Assembly: GCA_003649495.1 (NCBI GenBank)
Contig: QMRZ01000109.1
Coordinates: forward strand, 1 to 5,211
Direction: 5' to 3'
Length of the DNA stretch: 5,211 bases
Source of the DNA: Thermoprotei archaeon
GTDB lineage: Archaea; Thermoproteota; Thermoprotei; Thermofilales; Thermofilaceae
Below are positions 1 to 5,211 of this stretch, piece by piece. The notes under the pieces were generated by a model. That model was not told where the DNA came from, did not search any database, and was given only the letters and a program-made list of their open reading frames with translations. The translations under genes were made by a program, and so were the position numbers. Position 1 is the stretch's first letter. Every line of letters begins with the position of its first letter.

Positions 1-21
1 AGTAGGAGGGGAGAAAGAGAT

Positions 22-1863
22 CTACATCTTCAGCCTCAATTTCCTAAGCCTGGGGTTAAGCGCATTGGCAAAGAGCGGTAGCTTCTCGAGCGGTGCGTCG
101 ACGCTAATCCTAGCTGGCCCCCTGTGCTCCTCCCCGCTCCACAAGTCGATCCACGTGCCCTCTGGCAAGTACACCTCCCTCTCCGTCCTCCCCTTCTCAA
201 CCACTGGCGCTACCAGCAAGTCCCCAACCAGGTACTCGTCACTGACTACAGCCGCCTCATCATCGTCGGGGTACCTCAGCACTAGTGGCGAGAGTATGGG
301 CTCTCCTTCTCGCGAGGCTCTCTCAGCTAGCTCCACGTAGTAGTCAGCCAGCTCAAGGTGTAGGTTAGTATAGAACTTGGAGATCTCCACAGTCTCGTCG
401 TCGAATCTCCAGGGCGGGATGGAGTACTGCACTATGGGCATCAGCGCCGTGGCCTCCACCCACCTTATGAAGAGCTCCTTATCACACTTGAACATGTACT
501 CGTTACCGCCTATCATGTCAGGCATTATGTAGGGATACCCAGTCAGCGATAGTGTGAGAGCCTGGGTGATAGCTGCGTAGAGCCCGTTATCGAGGCCCCA
601 GGTTGACTCCTTATCCCCCTCCCTCGCTATTATCCCATACCTCTGGCCTAGGAAGCCCACTCTAACCTCCGCCAACGCGTAGTGGTTCTCCGCTATGAAC
701 CTGAGCCACTCGTCAGTATACTGATTCGGGGTTAGGCGACCGTAAGTCCTGCCGAGCTTTATCCTCCCATTAACTCTCTTCATGGGGAAGAAGCTGGCGT
801 CGCCCGCGTCGAACTTAAACCCATCAAATCCGTACTCGCTCTTTAGCCTATTGAGCAGGCCATTATACCACGCCCTTGCTTCGGGATTGCTTATATCAAG
901 CAGTCCTCCCTCCCCATTCCACCACCTAATCTTAGCTGGCTCATCCTCCTCAGGGTCGAGCACCAAGTAACCTCTCTTCCTGGCATACTCGTAGTTCTCC
1001 GATTCATAGTTGATGAATGGGTATACCCAGAGTGTGGCTAGGTATCCCATCTCGTGGATCTCTTCAACGAGCTTACGCGGGTTAGGGAACTTCTCACTAT
1101 CAAAGGTGAAGTCCCCGTAGTTGCGCTCCCACTTATCATCTATCTCGACTATGCTGCATGGGAACTCGTGCTCCCTAATCTCCCTAGCATACTCCCTCAC
1201 CTTCTCCTCATCAATATCTTTCTTGAAGTGAGCCCAGGTGGAGAATATCGGCTTAGCCAGCACCCTCCTATCTGGCACCCTCTCGGGAGGTCCCACCCTC
1301 CTCGCAAACTTCCTATACACATCGGCTATGTTCTCACCGACTAGGACGTGGTACGTGAACTCGTCGGCTTGCAAGCCCCTGATGACGAGCGAGCCTGCGA
1401 AGTACGTCTCAAACAATTTGTACGTGTCGACGAGTATGGCAACTCCCAGCCTGTTAATCCAGAGGGGCACCTGAGTGTTCCTAGCTAGGAAGGGGGTCAT
1501 GGCTGTGAAGTGCCTACTAAGCGGGAAGATCTGGAAGCGTAGCTGGCCTTGGCCGTACCACTCCCCTCCGTAAGCTGACCAGGCATCAACCACGCTATCA
1601 AGCTCTCCCCCAGCTCTCCAGGATAGCTTTAAGGCATCATCCCTGAGGCTTAGCTCAAGGACAACATCTACGTTACGATCCCTGAGAACCAGGCGGCTAC
1701 CCTGCTCCTCCTCCACTCGAGGGGAGAAGCTGTAGTACCTGCCTTTATACTGAAAGTCAAATTCGCTGCTGAGGCGCCTGATGAGCGCTTTTGACCCCCT
1801 GTGGATAGTGAGGGAGAAGGGGTGGAGGGCTACCTCGACTCTAACCTTGCCGCGAGATATCAC
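22..1863 (-). CDS. GH31 family alpha-glycosidase, MYORG-like active site, probably cytoplasmic
   Basis: Retaining glycoside hydrolase that removes a terminal alpha-linked sugar; the exact sugar is unknown. Numbered from the GTG start (613 aa), an N-terminal beta-sandwich covers about 1-195, the TIM barrel about 200-510, and a short C-terminal beta-domain (GDLLVAPV at 547-554) the rest. The nucleophile should be D352 in FKFDAGD and the acid/base D425 in STWGLDNG. PDMIGGN (448-454) and VEIDDKW (239-245) line the sugar pocket in this family. KFDAGD plus PDMIGGN resembles MYORG, an alpha-galactosidase in human, more than the WxDMNE of classical alpha-glucosidases. The protein is shorter than most GH31 members because the distal C-terminal domain is reduced. 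There is no signal peptide or membrane segment. GTG at 1863 is preferred over TTG at 1869 because AGGAG lies 7 nt from GTG but only 1 nt from TTG. It is divergent from the GH20 gene. Family is very likely; substrate is not determined. Confidence 0.93.
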   Translation of the reverse strand: MISRGKVRVEVALHPFSLTIHRGSKALIRRLSSEFDFQYKGRYYSFSPRVEEEQGSRLVLRDRNVDVVLELSLRDDALKLSWRAGGELDSVVDAWSAYGGEWYGQGQLRFQIFPLSRHFTAMTPFLARNTQVPLWINRLGVAILVDTYKLFETYFAGSLVIRGLQADEFTYHVLVGENIADVYRKFARRVGPPERVPDRRVLAKPIFSTWAHFKKDIDEEKVREYAREIREHEFPCSIVEIDDKWERNYGDFTFDSEKFPNPRKLVEEIHEMGYLATLWVYPFINYESENYEYARKRGYLVLDPEEDEPAKIRWWNGEGGLLDISNPEARAWYNGLLNRLKSEYGFDGFKFDAGDASFFPMKRVNGRIKLGRTYGRLTPNQYTDEWLRFIAENHYALAEVRVGFLGQRYGIIAREGDKESTWGLDNGLYAAITQALTLSLTGYPYIMPDMIGGNEYMFKCDKELFIRWVEATALMPIVQYSIPPWRFDDETVEISKFYTNLHLELADYYVELAERASREGEPILSPLVLRYPDDDEAAVVSDEYLVGDLLVAPVVEKGRTEREVYLPEGTWIDLWSGEEHRGPARISVDAPLEKLPLFANALNPRLRKLRLKM

Positions 1864-1870
1864 TGGCAAG

Positions 1871-1879
1871 CTCCTCCCC
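1871..1879 (-). promoter_or_regulatory. Strong Shine-Dalgarno site of the GH31 gene
   Basis: The minus strand reads GGGGAGGAG, close to the full anti-Shine-Dalgarno complement. Its AGGAG core is 7 nt from the GTG at 1863 and 1 nt from the in-frame TTG at 1869, so it favours the GTG start, two codons downstream of the longest open frame. A leadered mRNA is implied for this gene. Confidence 0.6.
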
Positions 1880-1901
1880 AGATTCCCCGCTCTAGCTAGG
1901 A

Positions 1902-1909
1902 GATAAGGT
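1902..1909 (-). promoter_or_regulatory. Possible TATA-like element for the GH31 gene
   Basis: The minus strand reads CCTTATC here, within an AT-richer patch (CATTAACCTTATC) of an otherwise GC-rich gap. An archaeal TATA box at this place would put the transcription start about 25 nt downstream, near 1878-1880, leaving a short leader that just includes the GGGGAGGAG ribosome site. The match to the TTTAWA-type consensus is weak and no convincing BRE is seen, so this is a positional guess. Confidence 0.25.
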
Positions 1910-1936
1910 TAATGGGAGGGGGGAGCCAGCTAGTAA

Positions 1937-1946
1937 CACATTATTA
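1937..1946 (+). promoter_or_regulatory. Possible TATA-like element for the GH20 gene
   Basis: CACATTATTA is the most AT-rich stretch upstream of the GH20 start. Archaeal transcription normally starts about 22-27 nt downstream of the TATA centre, which here means roughly 1968-1972, only a few bases before the GTG at 1977. That fits a leaderless or nearly leaderless first gene, as is common in crenarchaea, and agrees with the lack of a well-spaced Shine-Dalgarno site (only GGTGA, directly adjacent to the start). The element is weak by consensus. Confidence 0.33.
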
Positions 1947-1976
1947 GGACAGAGTTCCCTCAGGCAGGGTGGTGAA

Positions 1977-3608
1977 GTGGAGGTCAAGGTAGTCCCTGAG
2001 CCAGCTAAGCTAGAATTTAGGGGAGAGTGGCTCGAGTTCGATGGCTTCTCGAATTTCCCCGAGTTCCTCGCCAAGGAGTTTGAAGTACCTAAGGGCAGCT
2101 GGGAGATACGGAGGGTTGAGGGAGAAGGCAGTGGAGTTGATGTTAAGAAGGGCTATGTGGAGGTGTGGGGAGACTCGAGGATATACCATGCCACGCTGCT
2201 CCAGCTGATATCGCAGAGGAGGGGTTACATCCCAGCTGTTAGAGTTGAGGAGAAGCTGAAGTTCGAGTTTCGGGGCTTCCACCTAGATGTCGCCAGGGGT
2301 GGGGTACCCACTGTAGGCACTCTCAAGAAGCTATTAAGGTGGCTCTTCATCCTGAAGTACAACTACTTCGCGCTTTACGTGGAAGACCTGTTCCCGTGGG
2401 AGAAGTACCCCGACATAGGCGCTAGGCGGGGTAGGTACAGCGTTGAGGAGTGGAGGGAGGTGGTAGATTACGGGAAGAGGCTGGGCATAGAGGTGTTCCC
2501 CTCCCTGGAGCTCTGCGGCCACATGGAGAACATCCTAACCTTGCCCAGGTACTGGAGGTTCAGCGAGTGGCATAGGCCTCAGGAAGGGTGCCTCAACGTG
2601 AGCGATGAGGAAGCTAGGAAGTTCGCCGAGGACTTACTAGCAGAGGCCCTGGAGAAGACGGAGTCCAAGTACATACACATAGGAGGAGATGAGACGTGGG
2701 CTCTCGGGAGGGGCAGAAGCCTCGATAAGACTCTAAGGTTTGAGGGGCCCAGGCTCTACGCGGAACACCACTCAAAGCTCATCAGGATGGTGAGGGAGAG
2801 GGGCAAGACGCCCCTGCTATGGGGGGACATGATAGCTGGCATGTACCTAAGGGAGACCGAGCGTGAGCTCTGGAAGACAGTACTGGAAAATCCAGCTTGG
2901 AGGGAGGCGGTAATAGCTAACTGGGACTACACTCCCAACACCGTGGAGTACTTCAGGGAGAAGATTAGGCTGTTCAAGGAGAGGGGGTACAGGCAGGTAG
3001 CTTGCCCCGGCCTGTGGAACTGGAATAAGTATTACCCCGATTTCGACACTGCCCTCGCTAACGTGAGGAACTTCCTGCAAGCGGCTAGGGAGGAGGGGGT
3101 CATGGGATTCCTAGTGACGGCGTGGGGTGATGATGGAGAGGAGTGCCTCTTCTCGTTCCTCTACCCGCTGATACTGGCGGCTATGGAGTACGCTGAGGGG
3201 CGCGGCGAGTGGGAGGAGAAGTGGCTGGCTCTCAGCGGGGAGTCGCGCGAGGTCTTAGAGGTGAGGAAGGCGTTTGGCAAAGGCGAGGTCGCTAACTACA
3301 TAAAGCGCGTGCTCTTCTCTCCCACCAAGGACGTCAAGGAACTCCCGATATTCGACGCGTGGCGCCGTGCACTCGAGCTCGCATCTAAGGTGGAGCTGCC
3401 GCCCGACCTCGACTTCATAAGAAGATGCATTGAGGTGGGGCTTAAGAAGATCGAGGGGAGGGCTACTGTAGCCGACTTCTTGGGCTTAGCTAGCACCTAC
3501 GCTGACCTCTGGCTAAGTGAGCGTAAGCCGGAGGGCCTGGAAAGGGTGTACGCGAGGTTCTGGAGAGCCGCATCGCTTATCGAGCTGGAGAGGAAGGCGG
3601 GCAGCTGA
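1977..3608 (+). CDS. GH20 family beta-N-acetylhexosaminidase with helical C-terminal domain
   Basis: Exo-acting hydrolase expected to release terminal beta-linked GlcNAc or GalNAc. A small N-terminal GH20b-like domain (about 1-95) is followed by the TIM barrel (about 96-405), beginning FRGFHLDVARGG with the substrate-binding Arg region. PSLELCGHMENIL (175-187) and HIGGDETW (234-241) are family hallmarks. D238 and E239 form the catalytic pair: Glu is the acid, and Asp positions the substrate acetamido group, the true nucleophile. NWDY (315-318) and TAWGDDGEE (381-389) supply aromatic pocket residues. Residues about 410-543 look all-helical, recalling the domain layout of streptococcal GcnA. 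No signal peptide is seen, suggesting cytosolic action. GTG at 1977 is the first possible start: upstream the frame has no ATG, GTG or TTG before a stop at 1893. It is divergent from the GH31 gene, so joint glycan breakdown is plausible. GlcNAc versus GalNAc preference is undetermined. Confidence 0.92.
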   Translation: MEVKVVPEPAKLEFRGEWLEFDGFSNFPEFLAKEFEVPKGSWEIRRVEGEGSGVDVKKGYVEVWGDSRIYHATLLQLISQRRGYIPAVRVEEKLKFEFRGFHLDVARGGVPTVGTLKKLLRWLFILKYNYFALYVEDLFPWEKYPDIGARRGRYSVEEWREVVDYGKRLGIEVFPSLELCGHMENILTLPRYWRFSEWHRPQEGCLNVSDEEARKFAEDLLAEALEKTESKYIHIGGDETWALGRGRSLDKTLRFEGPRLYAEHHSKLIRMVRERGKTPLLWGDMIAGMYLRETERELWKTVLENPAWREAVIANWDYTPNTVEYFREKIRLFKERGYRQVACPGLWNWNKYYPDFDTALANVRNFLQAAREEGVMGFLVTAWGDDGEECLFSFLYPLILAAMEYAEGRGEWEEKWLALSGESREVLEVRKAFGKGEVANYIKRVLFSPTKDVKELPIFDAWRRALELASKVELPPDLDFIRRCIEVGLKKIEGRATVADFLGLASTYADLWLSERKPEGLERVYARFWRAASLIELERKAGS

Positions 3609-3633
3609 GCTGCTAGCTCTCATTCTTCTTTTC
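3602..3633 (+). terminator. Possible terminator of the GH20 gene in the convergent junction
   Basis: GCAGCTGAGCTGC (3602-3614) is a perfect inverted repeat around one central base and overlaps the TGA stop. It is followed by the pyrimidine-rich run CATTCTTCTTTT (3621-3632). Archaeal RNA polymerase terminates mainly at T-rich tracts, so the T-run is the likelier active element; the possible stem is only 4 bp with a 5-base loop. No comparable T-tract is present on the minus strand after the radical SAM stop. Confidence 0.4.
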
Positions 3634-3639
3634 CCTGCC

Positions 3640-4398
3640 CTACACTAGCTCATCCGGTATGGAGTCAGGCCTATACGCTACCCTGGGTCTTAAGCCAGCT
3701 CTCTTCAGCTGCTCTATAACGTGAGGATACAGGAACACGTACTCCTCCTCGAGCTCGTCCACGAGCTTCGCATCTATCTCAGCTAGCCTGCTTTCCAGCT
3801 CGCGGATGTCCTCAGGAGAGGAGAACGACATCATCACGGCGGGATGTGTGGACACGCCGTAATCTAGCAAGTTCTCGAGTGCTCTGAGCTGAAGCTCGAA
3901 GGCCTCAGGTTTAGCGCCAGTTAAGGAGGCGAACTCGGTTGGCGAAGCCCCCTTTATAGACACCCTCACGTGGAGATTAGAGTATCTGGACAGATCTCTC
4001 GCGTAGCTCCTATCATAACCTATTAGCACCCCATTAGTCTCCAGAATGAACGTGTAGTCGGTTGATTCGACCAGCTCCAGGAGAGCCAGAAGGTGCTCCC
4101 TACATAACGTGGGCTCATTGCCACTCACTCTCAGGTAGCGGTAGCCCCTCCGCTCAGCTATTCTCGTAAGCCGCTTGAACACCTCCTCGGGAGGGTAGAA
4201 GCGCCCCACCCTATGGGGCTTATCCCTCGCGTAGCTCCCCCAGCAGAAGACGCAGCGGAGATTACAGCCCACGCAGTCGGCTGTAGCAATGCCGCCATAC
4301 CACCTACCCCCCCTGAACCTGTAATACTTCCTACTCAGCCCTTTACACACCACACTCCTTAGAGCCTTAGCGACTTCGACTGGATCGTACATCCACAA
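3640..4398 (-). CDS. Small radical SAM protein of the PflA-like/COG5014-like type, function unknown
   Basis: Radical S-adenosylmethionine enzyme of 252 aa. C45, C49 and C52 in GCNLRCVFCW form the CX3CX2C motif that binds the [4Fe-4S] cluster. The following strand carries SGNEPTL (92-98) where most relatives have GGEP, for binding the SAM amino group. ETNG (120-123) and VSIKG (146-150) fit later barrel strands. GGIATADCVGCNLRC resembles an uncharacterised archaeal radical SAM group that I recall as COG5014, from memory and unverified. The length matches a bare radical SAM barrel with no SPASM or other accessory cluster domain, although extra Cys42 and Cys99 exist. TTG at 4398 has AAGGT about 6 nt upstream; ATG at 4392, two codons later, is the alternative. 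It is 21 nt behind the HhH-GPD glycosylase gene and on the same strand, so probably co-transcribed. Substrate is unknown; glycyl-radical activase, RNA/DNA modification or cofactor roles remain open. Confidence 0.87.
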   Translation of the reverse strand: MWMYDPVEVAKALRSVVCKGLSRKYYRFRGGRWYGGIATADCVGCNLRCVFCWGSYARDKPHRVGRFYPPEEVFKRLTRIAERRGYRYLRVSGNEPTLCREHLLALLELVESTDYTFILETNGVLIGYDRSYARDLSRYSNLHVRVSIKGASPTEFASLTGAKPEAFELQLRALENLLDYGVSTHPAVMMSFSSPEDIRELESRLAEIDAKLVDELEEEYVFLYPHVIEQLKRAGLRPRVAYRPDSIPDELV

Positions 4399-4419
4399 GT
4401 GTAGACCTTTGAGAGGGCC
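4399..4419 (-). promoter_or_regulatory. Intra-operon spacer with ribosome binding site of the radical SAM gene
   Basis: The 21 bases between the glycosylase TAA and the radical SAM start contain AAAGGT on the minus strand, a partial Shine-Dalgarno match about 6 nt before TTG 4398 and about 12 nt before ATG 4392. The spacer is too short and GC-rich for its own archaeal promoter, supporting translation from a shared mRNA. Confidence 0.45.
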
Positions 4420-5160
4420 TTACGCTTTACGCACCTCGAGACATAAGCTCTTAAGGGGGCATTCGCTGCAGGCCGACCTGGAGCAGTACATAATGTCCTG
4501 AAGGTAGAAGACTGTCTGGACCCACCCTCCTGCATCACCAAACCTCGCGGATAGTAGGGCGCGTAAGCAACTCCTCGATGCTGGGCACTCATCACACCTA
4601 AACCTCATGCATAGGGCCTTCACGGGGATCCTGAAGCGCTCAGCTATACCCAGCCTCCTACTCATTCTGATGGCGTGCCTGTCTATAGGGATGGCGCTGG
4701 CGTCAAGCCCTGTGAACAGCAGGTATGCGTCAGCTAACTTAGGGCCTACGTGCCTTATCGACAGCAAGCGCTGCCTTACAACCCAGGGGTCTCCGTTGAG
4801 CGTGTGGAGAAGGCACTTAAATTCCTCCAGAGCAGGTTTAAGCTGCCGTAGCTGGAAGCTCCCCCCGAAGGCCTCGAAGTCAAGCTCTAGGAGCTCATCG
4901 AATGTGCTGGCACGAGAGAAGATGGCCCTACACCACTTAATCACGTTAATCTCCCAAGAGGTAGCTCTGCTGAGGAATATGGGCACGAACAGTAGATCCC
5001 TGTCGTAAGGGCTTACCGATAAGCCCACGGACCTGTAGGCGGAGGCTAGGTGAGGCACACGGTGCTCTAGTGACTCACGACTTAGCCAGAGCCCGGTCCA
5101 GTACCTCAGCTCCTCAACGCTGCAGCCTTCGCCTAACACGTACTCGCCCTCCTGCCACAT
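4420..5160 (-). CDS. HhH-GPD DNA glycosylase (endonuclease III superfamily) with two Cys4 iron-sulfur-type motifs
   Basis: Base-excision repair glycosylase, 246 aa from ATG 5160. Residues about 55-175 form the helix-hairpin-helix fold: FLSRATSWEINV (62-73) matches the first helix after the superfamily 'SQ/SR-T' turn. The hairpin RHVGPKLADAYL (136-147) aligns K141 with the catalytic Lys of endonuclease III, and PIDRHAIRM (158-166) supplies the invariant catalytic D160. Both residues suggest a bifunctional glycosylase/AP lyase. Two cysteine clusters follow: C184, C189, C192, C198 and C226, C231, C234, C240, each CX4CX2CX5C. The second, after a Trp-containing helix, aligns best with the endonuclease III [4Fe-4S] loop (CX6CX2CX5C); the first appears extra. 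The damaged base is unknown, and the IDRH motif differs from Nth (VDTH) and MutY. It is the first visible gene of the operon with the radical SAM gene. The frame stays open to the window edge upstream, so the true start could lie outside. Confidence 0.9.
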   Translation of the reverse strand: MWQEGEYVLGEGCSVEELRYWTGLWLSRESLEHRVPHLASAYRSVGLSVSPYDRDLLFVPIFLSRATSWEINVIKWCRAIFSRASTFDELLELDFEAFGGSFQLRQLKPALEEFKCLLHTLNGDPWVVRQRLLSIRHVGPKLADAYLLFTGLDASAIPIDRHAIRMSRRLGIAERFRIPVKALCMRFRCDECPASRSCLRALLSARFGDAGGWVQTVFYLQDIMYCSRSACSECPLKSLCLEVRKA

Positions 5161-5211
5161 CCTCGCCCCTTGCCTCCAGCCCTCTACCTTGACTACGCTA
5201 CAATCTCGCTC
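5161..5211 (-). other. Upstream edge of the glycosylase gene, possibly coding
   Basis: Read on the minus strand in the glycosylase frame, these 17 codons contain no stop and no ATG, GTG or TTG. The nearest Shine-Dalgarno match is GGAGG at 5173-5177, 12 nt from ATG 5160, longer than ideal. Either translation begins at 5160 after this short leader, or the gene continues beyond the window. An open run of this length is expected by chance fairly often, so it does not decide the matter. No promoter-like AT-rich stretch is visible. Confidence 0.35.

Noticed and set aside
1054..1474. Overlapping plus-strand frames (96 and 78 codons) opposite the GH31 gene
   Set aside because: They are antisense to the conserved GH31 barrel and N-terminal domain, with composition typical of a shadow frame in GC-rich archaeal DNA.
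22..1863. GH31 protein as a sulfoquinovosidase acting on crenarchaeal N-glycan sulfoquinovose
   Set aside because: Attractive given known Sulfolobus N-glycans, but I could not find the Arg/Trp/Tyr sulfonate-recognition pattern of YihQ-type enzymes by eye, so it is not claimed.
1914..1924. G-rich run GGGAGGGGGGA as a possible G-quadruplex
   Set aside because: There are too few separated G-tracts for a standard four-tract quadruplex; it is more simply a purine-rich spacer.
1891..1935. Repeated AGCTAG words in the intergenic gap as a repeat family
   Set aside because: The same word is frequent throughout the coding regions here, so apart from the single 8-base palindrome it looks like background composition.
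1892..2282. Minus-strand frames of 60 and 90 codons at the GH20 5' end
   Set aside because: They are antisense to the GH20 N-terminal domain or cross the promoter gap, and have no recognisable motif.
4359..4595. Minus-strand frame of 78 codons overlapping the glycosylase and radical SAM genes
   Set aside because: It is out of frame with two well-supported genes on the same strand and covers their junction; no family resemblance is seen.
4607..5008. Plus-strand frame of 133 codons whose N-terminus looks like a signal peptide or membrane anchor
   Set aside because: It lies entirely antisense to the HhH-GPD gene, whose hairpin, catalytic Asp and cysteine motifs are coherent in the other strand. 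The hydrophobic stretch is the antisense image of those codons, and no promoter or ribosome site precedes it.
1..5211. tRNA, CRISPR array, insertion sequence or toxin-antitoxin elements
   Set aside because: No cloverleaf-like sequence, spaced direct repeats, transposase motifs or terminal inverted repeats were found; nearly all the window is covered by four ordinary-looking genes.

Overview
The window looks like a piece of a hyperthermophilic archaeal chromosome, most likely a crenarchaeote (Thermoproteota). The basis is compositional: GC is moderately high by eye, Arg is written mostly as AGG/AGA and Ile often as ATA, start codons include GTG and probably TTG, genes are packed with gaps of only 21 to about 110 bases, and the protein families have archaeal character. 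The genus cannot be read from this sequence; Thermofilum-like or Desulfurococcales-like lineages are only guesses.

Layout, left to right. Positions 22-1863 (minus) encode a compact family GH31 alpha-glycosidase whose active-site motifs (KFDAGD, GLDNG, PDMIGGN) are of the kind seen in human MYORG rather than in typical alpha-glucosidases. A gap of about 110 bases carries the divergent promoters. Positions 1977-3608 (plus) encode a family GH20 beta-N-acetylhexosaminidase with the HIGGDE catalytic motif and an all-helical C-terminal domain. Neither protein has a visible signal peptide, so the pair probably acts on sugars or glycan fragments inside the cell, cutting alpha-linked sugars and beta-linked N-acetylhexosamine.

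A 31-base convergent junction separates this pair from a two-gene minus-strand operon read from the right edge. First comes a HhH-GPD (endonuclease III superfamily) DNA glycosylase at 4420-5160. After a 21-base gap follows a small radical SAM protein at 3640-4398. The glycosylase is the most unusual gene here. It has two four-cysteine motifs with identical spacing (CX4CX2CX5C), offset by exactly 42 residues. The second lies where endonuclease III carries its [4Fe-4S] loop, and the first appears to be an extra copy inserted just after the catalytic Asp region. A glycosylase with two possible iron-sulfur sites, co-transcribed with a radical SAM enzyme, is the best candidate here for an undescribed system, perhaps in DNA repair or base modification. 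That function is inference only.

I saw no tRNA, rRNA, CRISPR array, insertion sequence or other mobile element. No stretch longer than about 110 bases lacks a gene.
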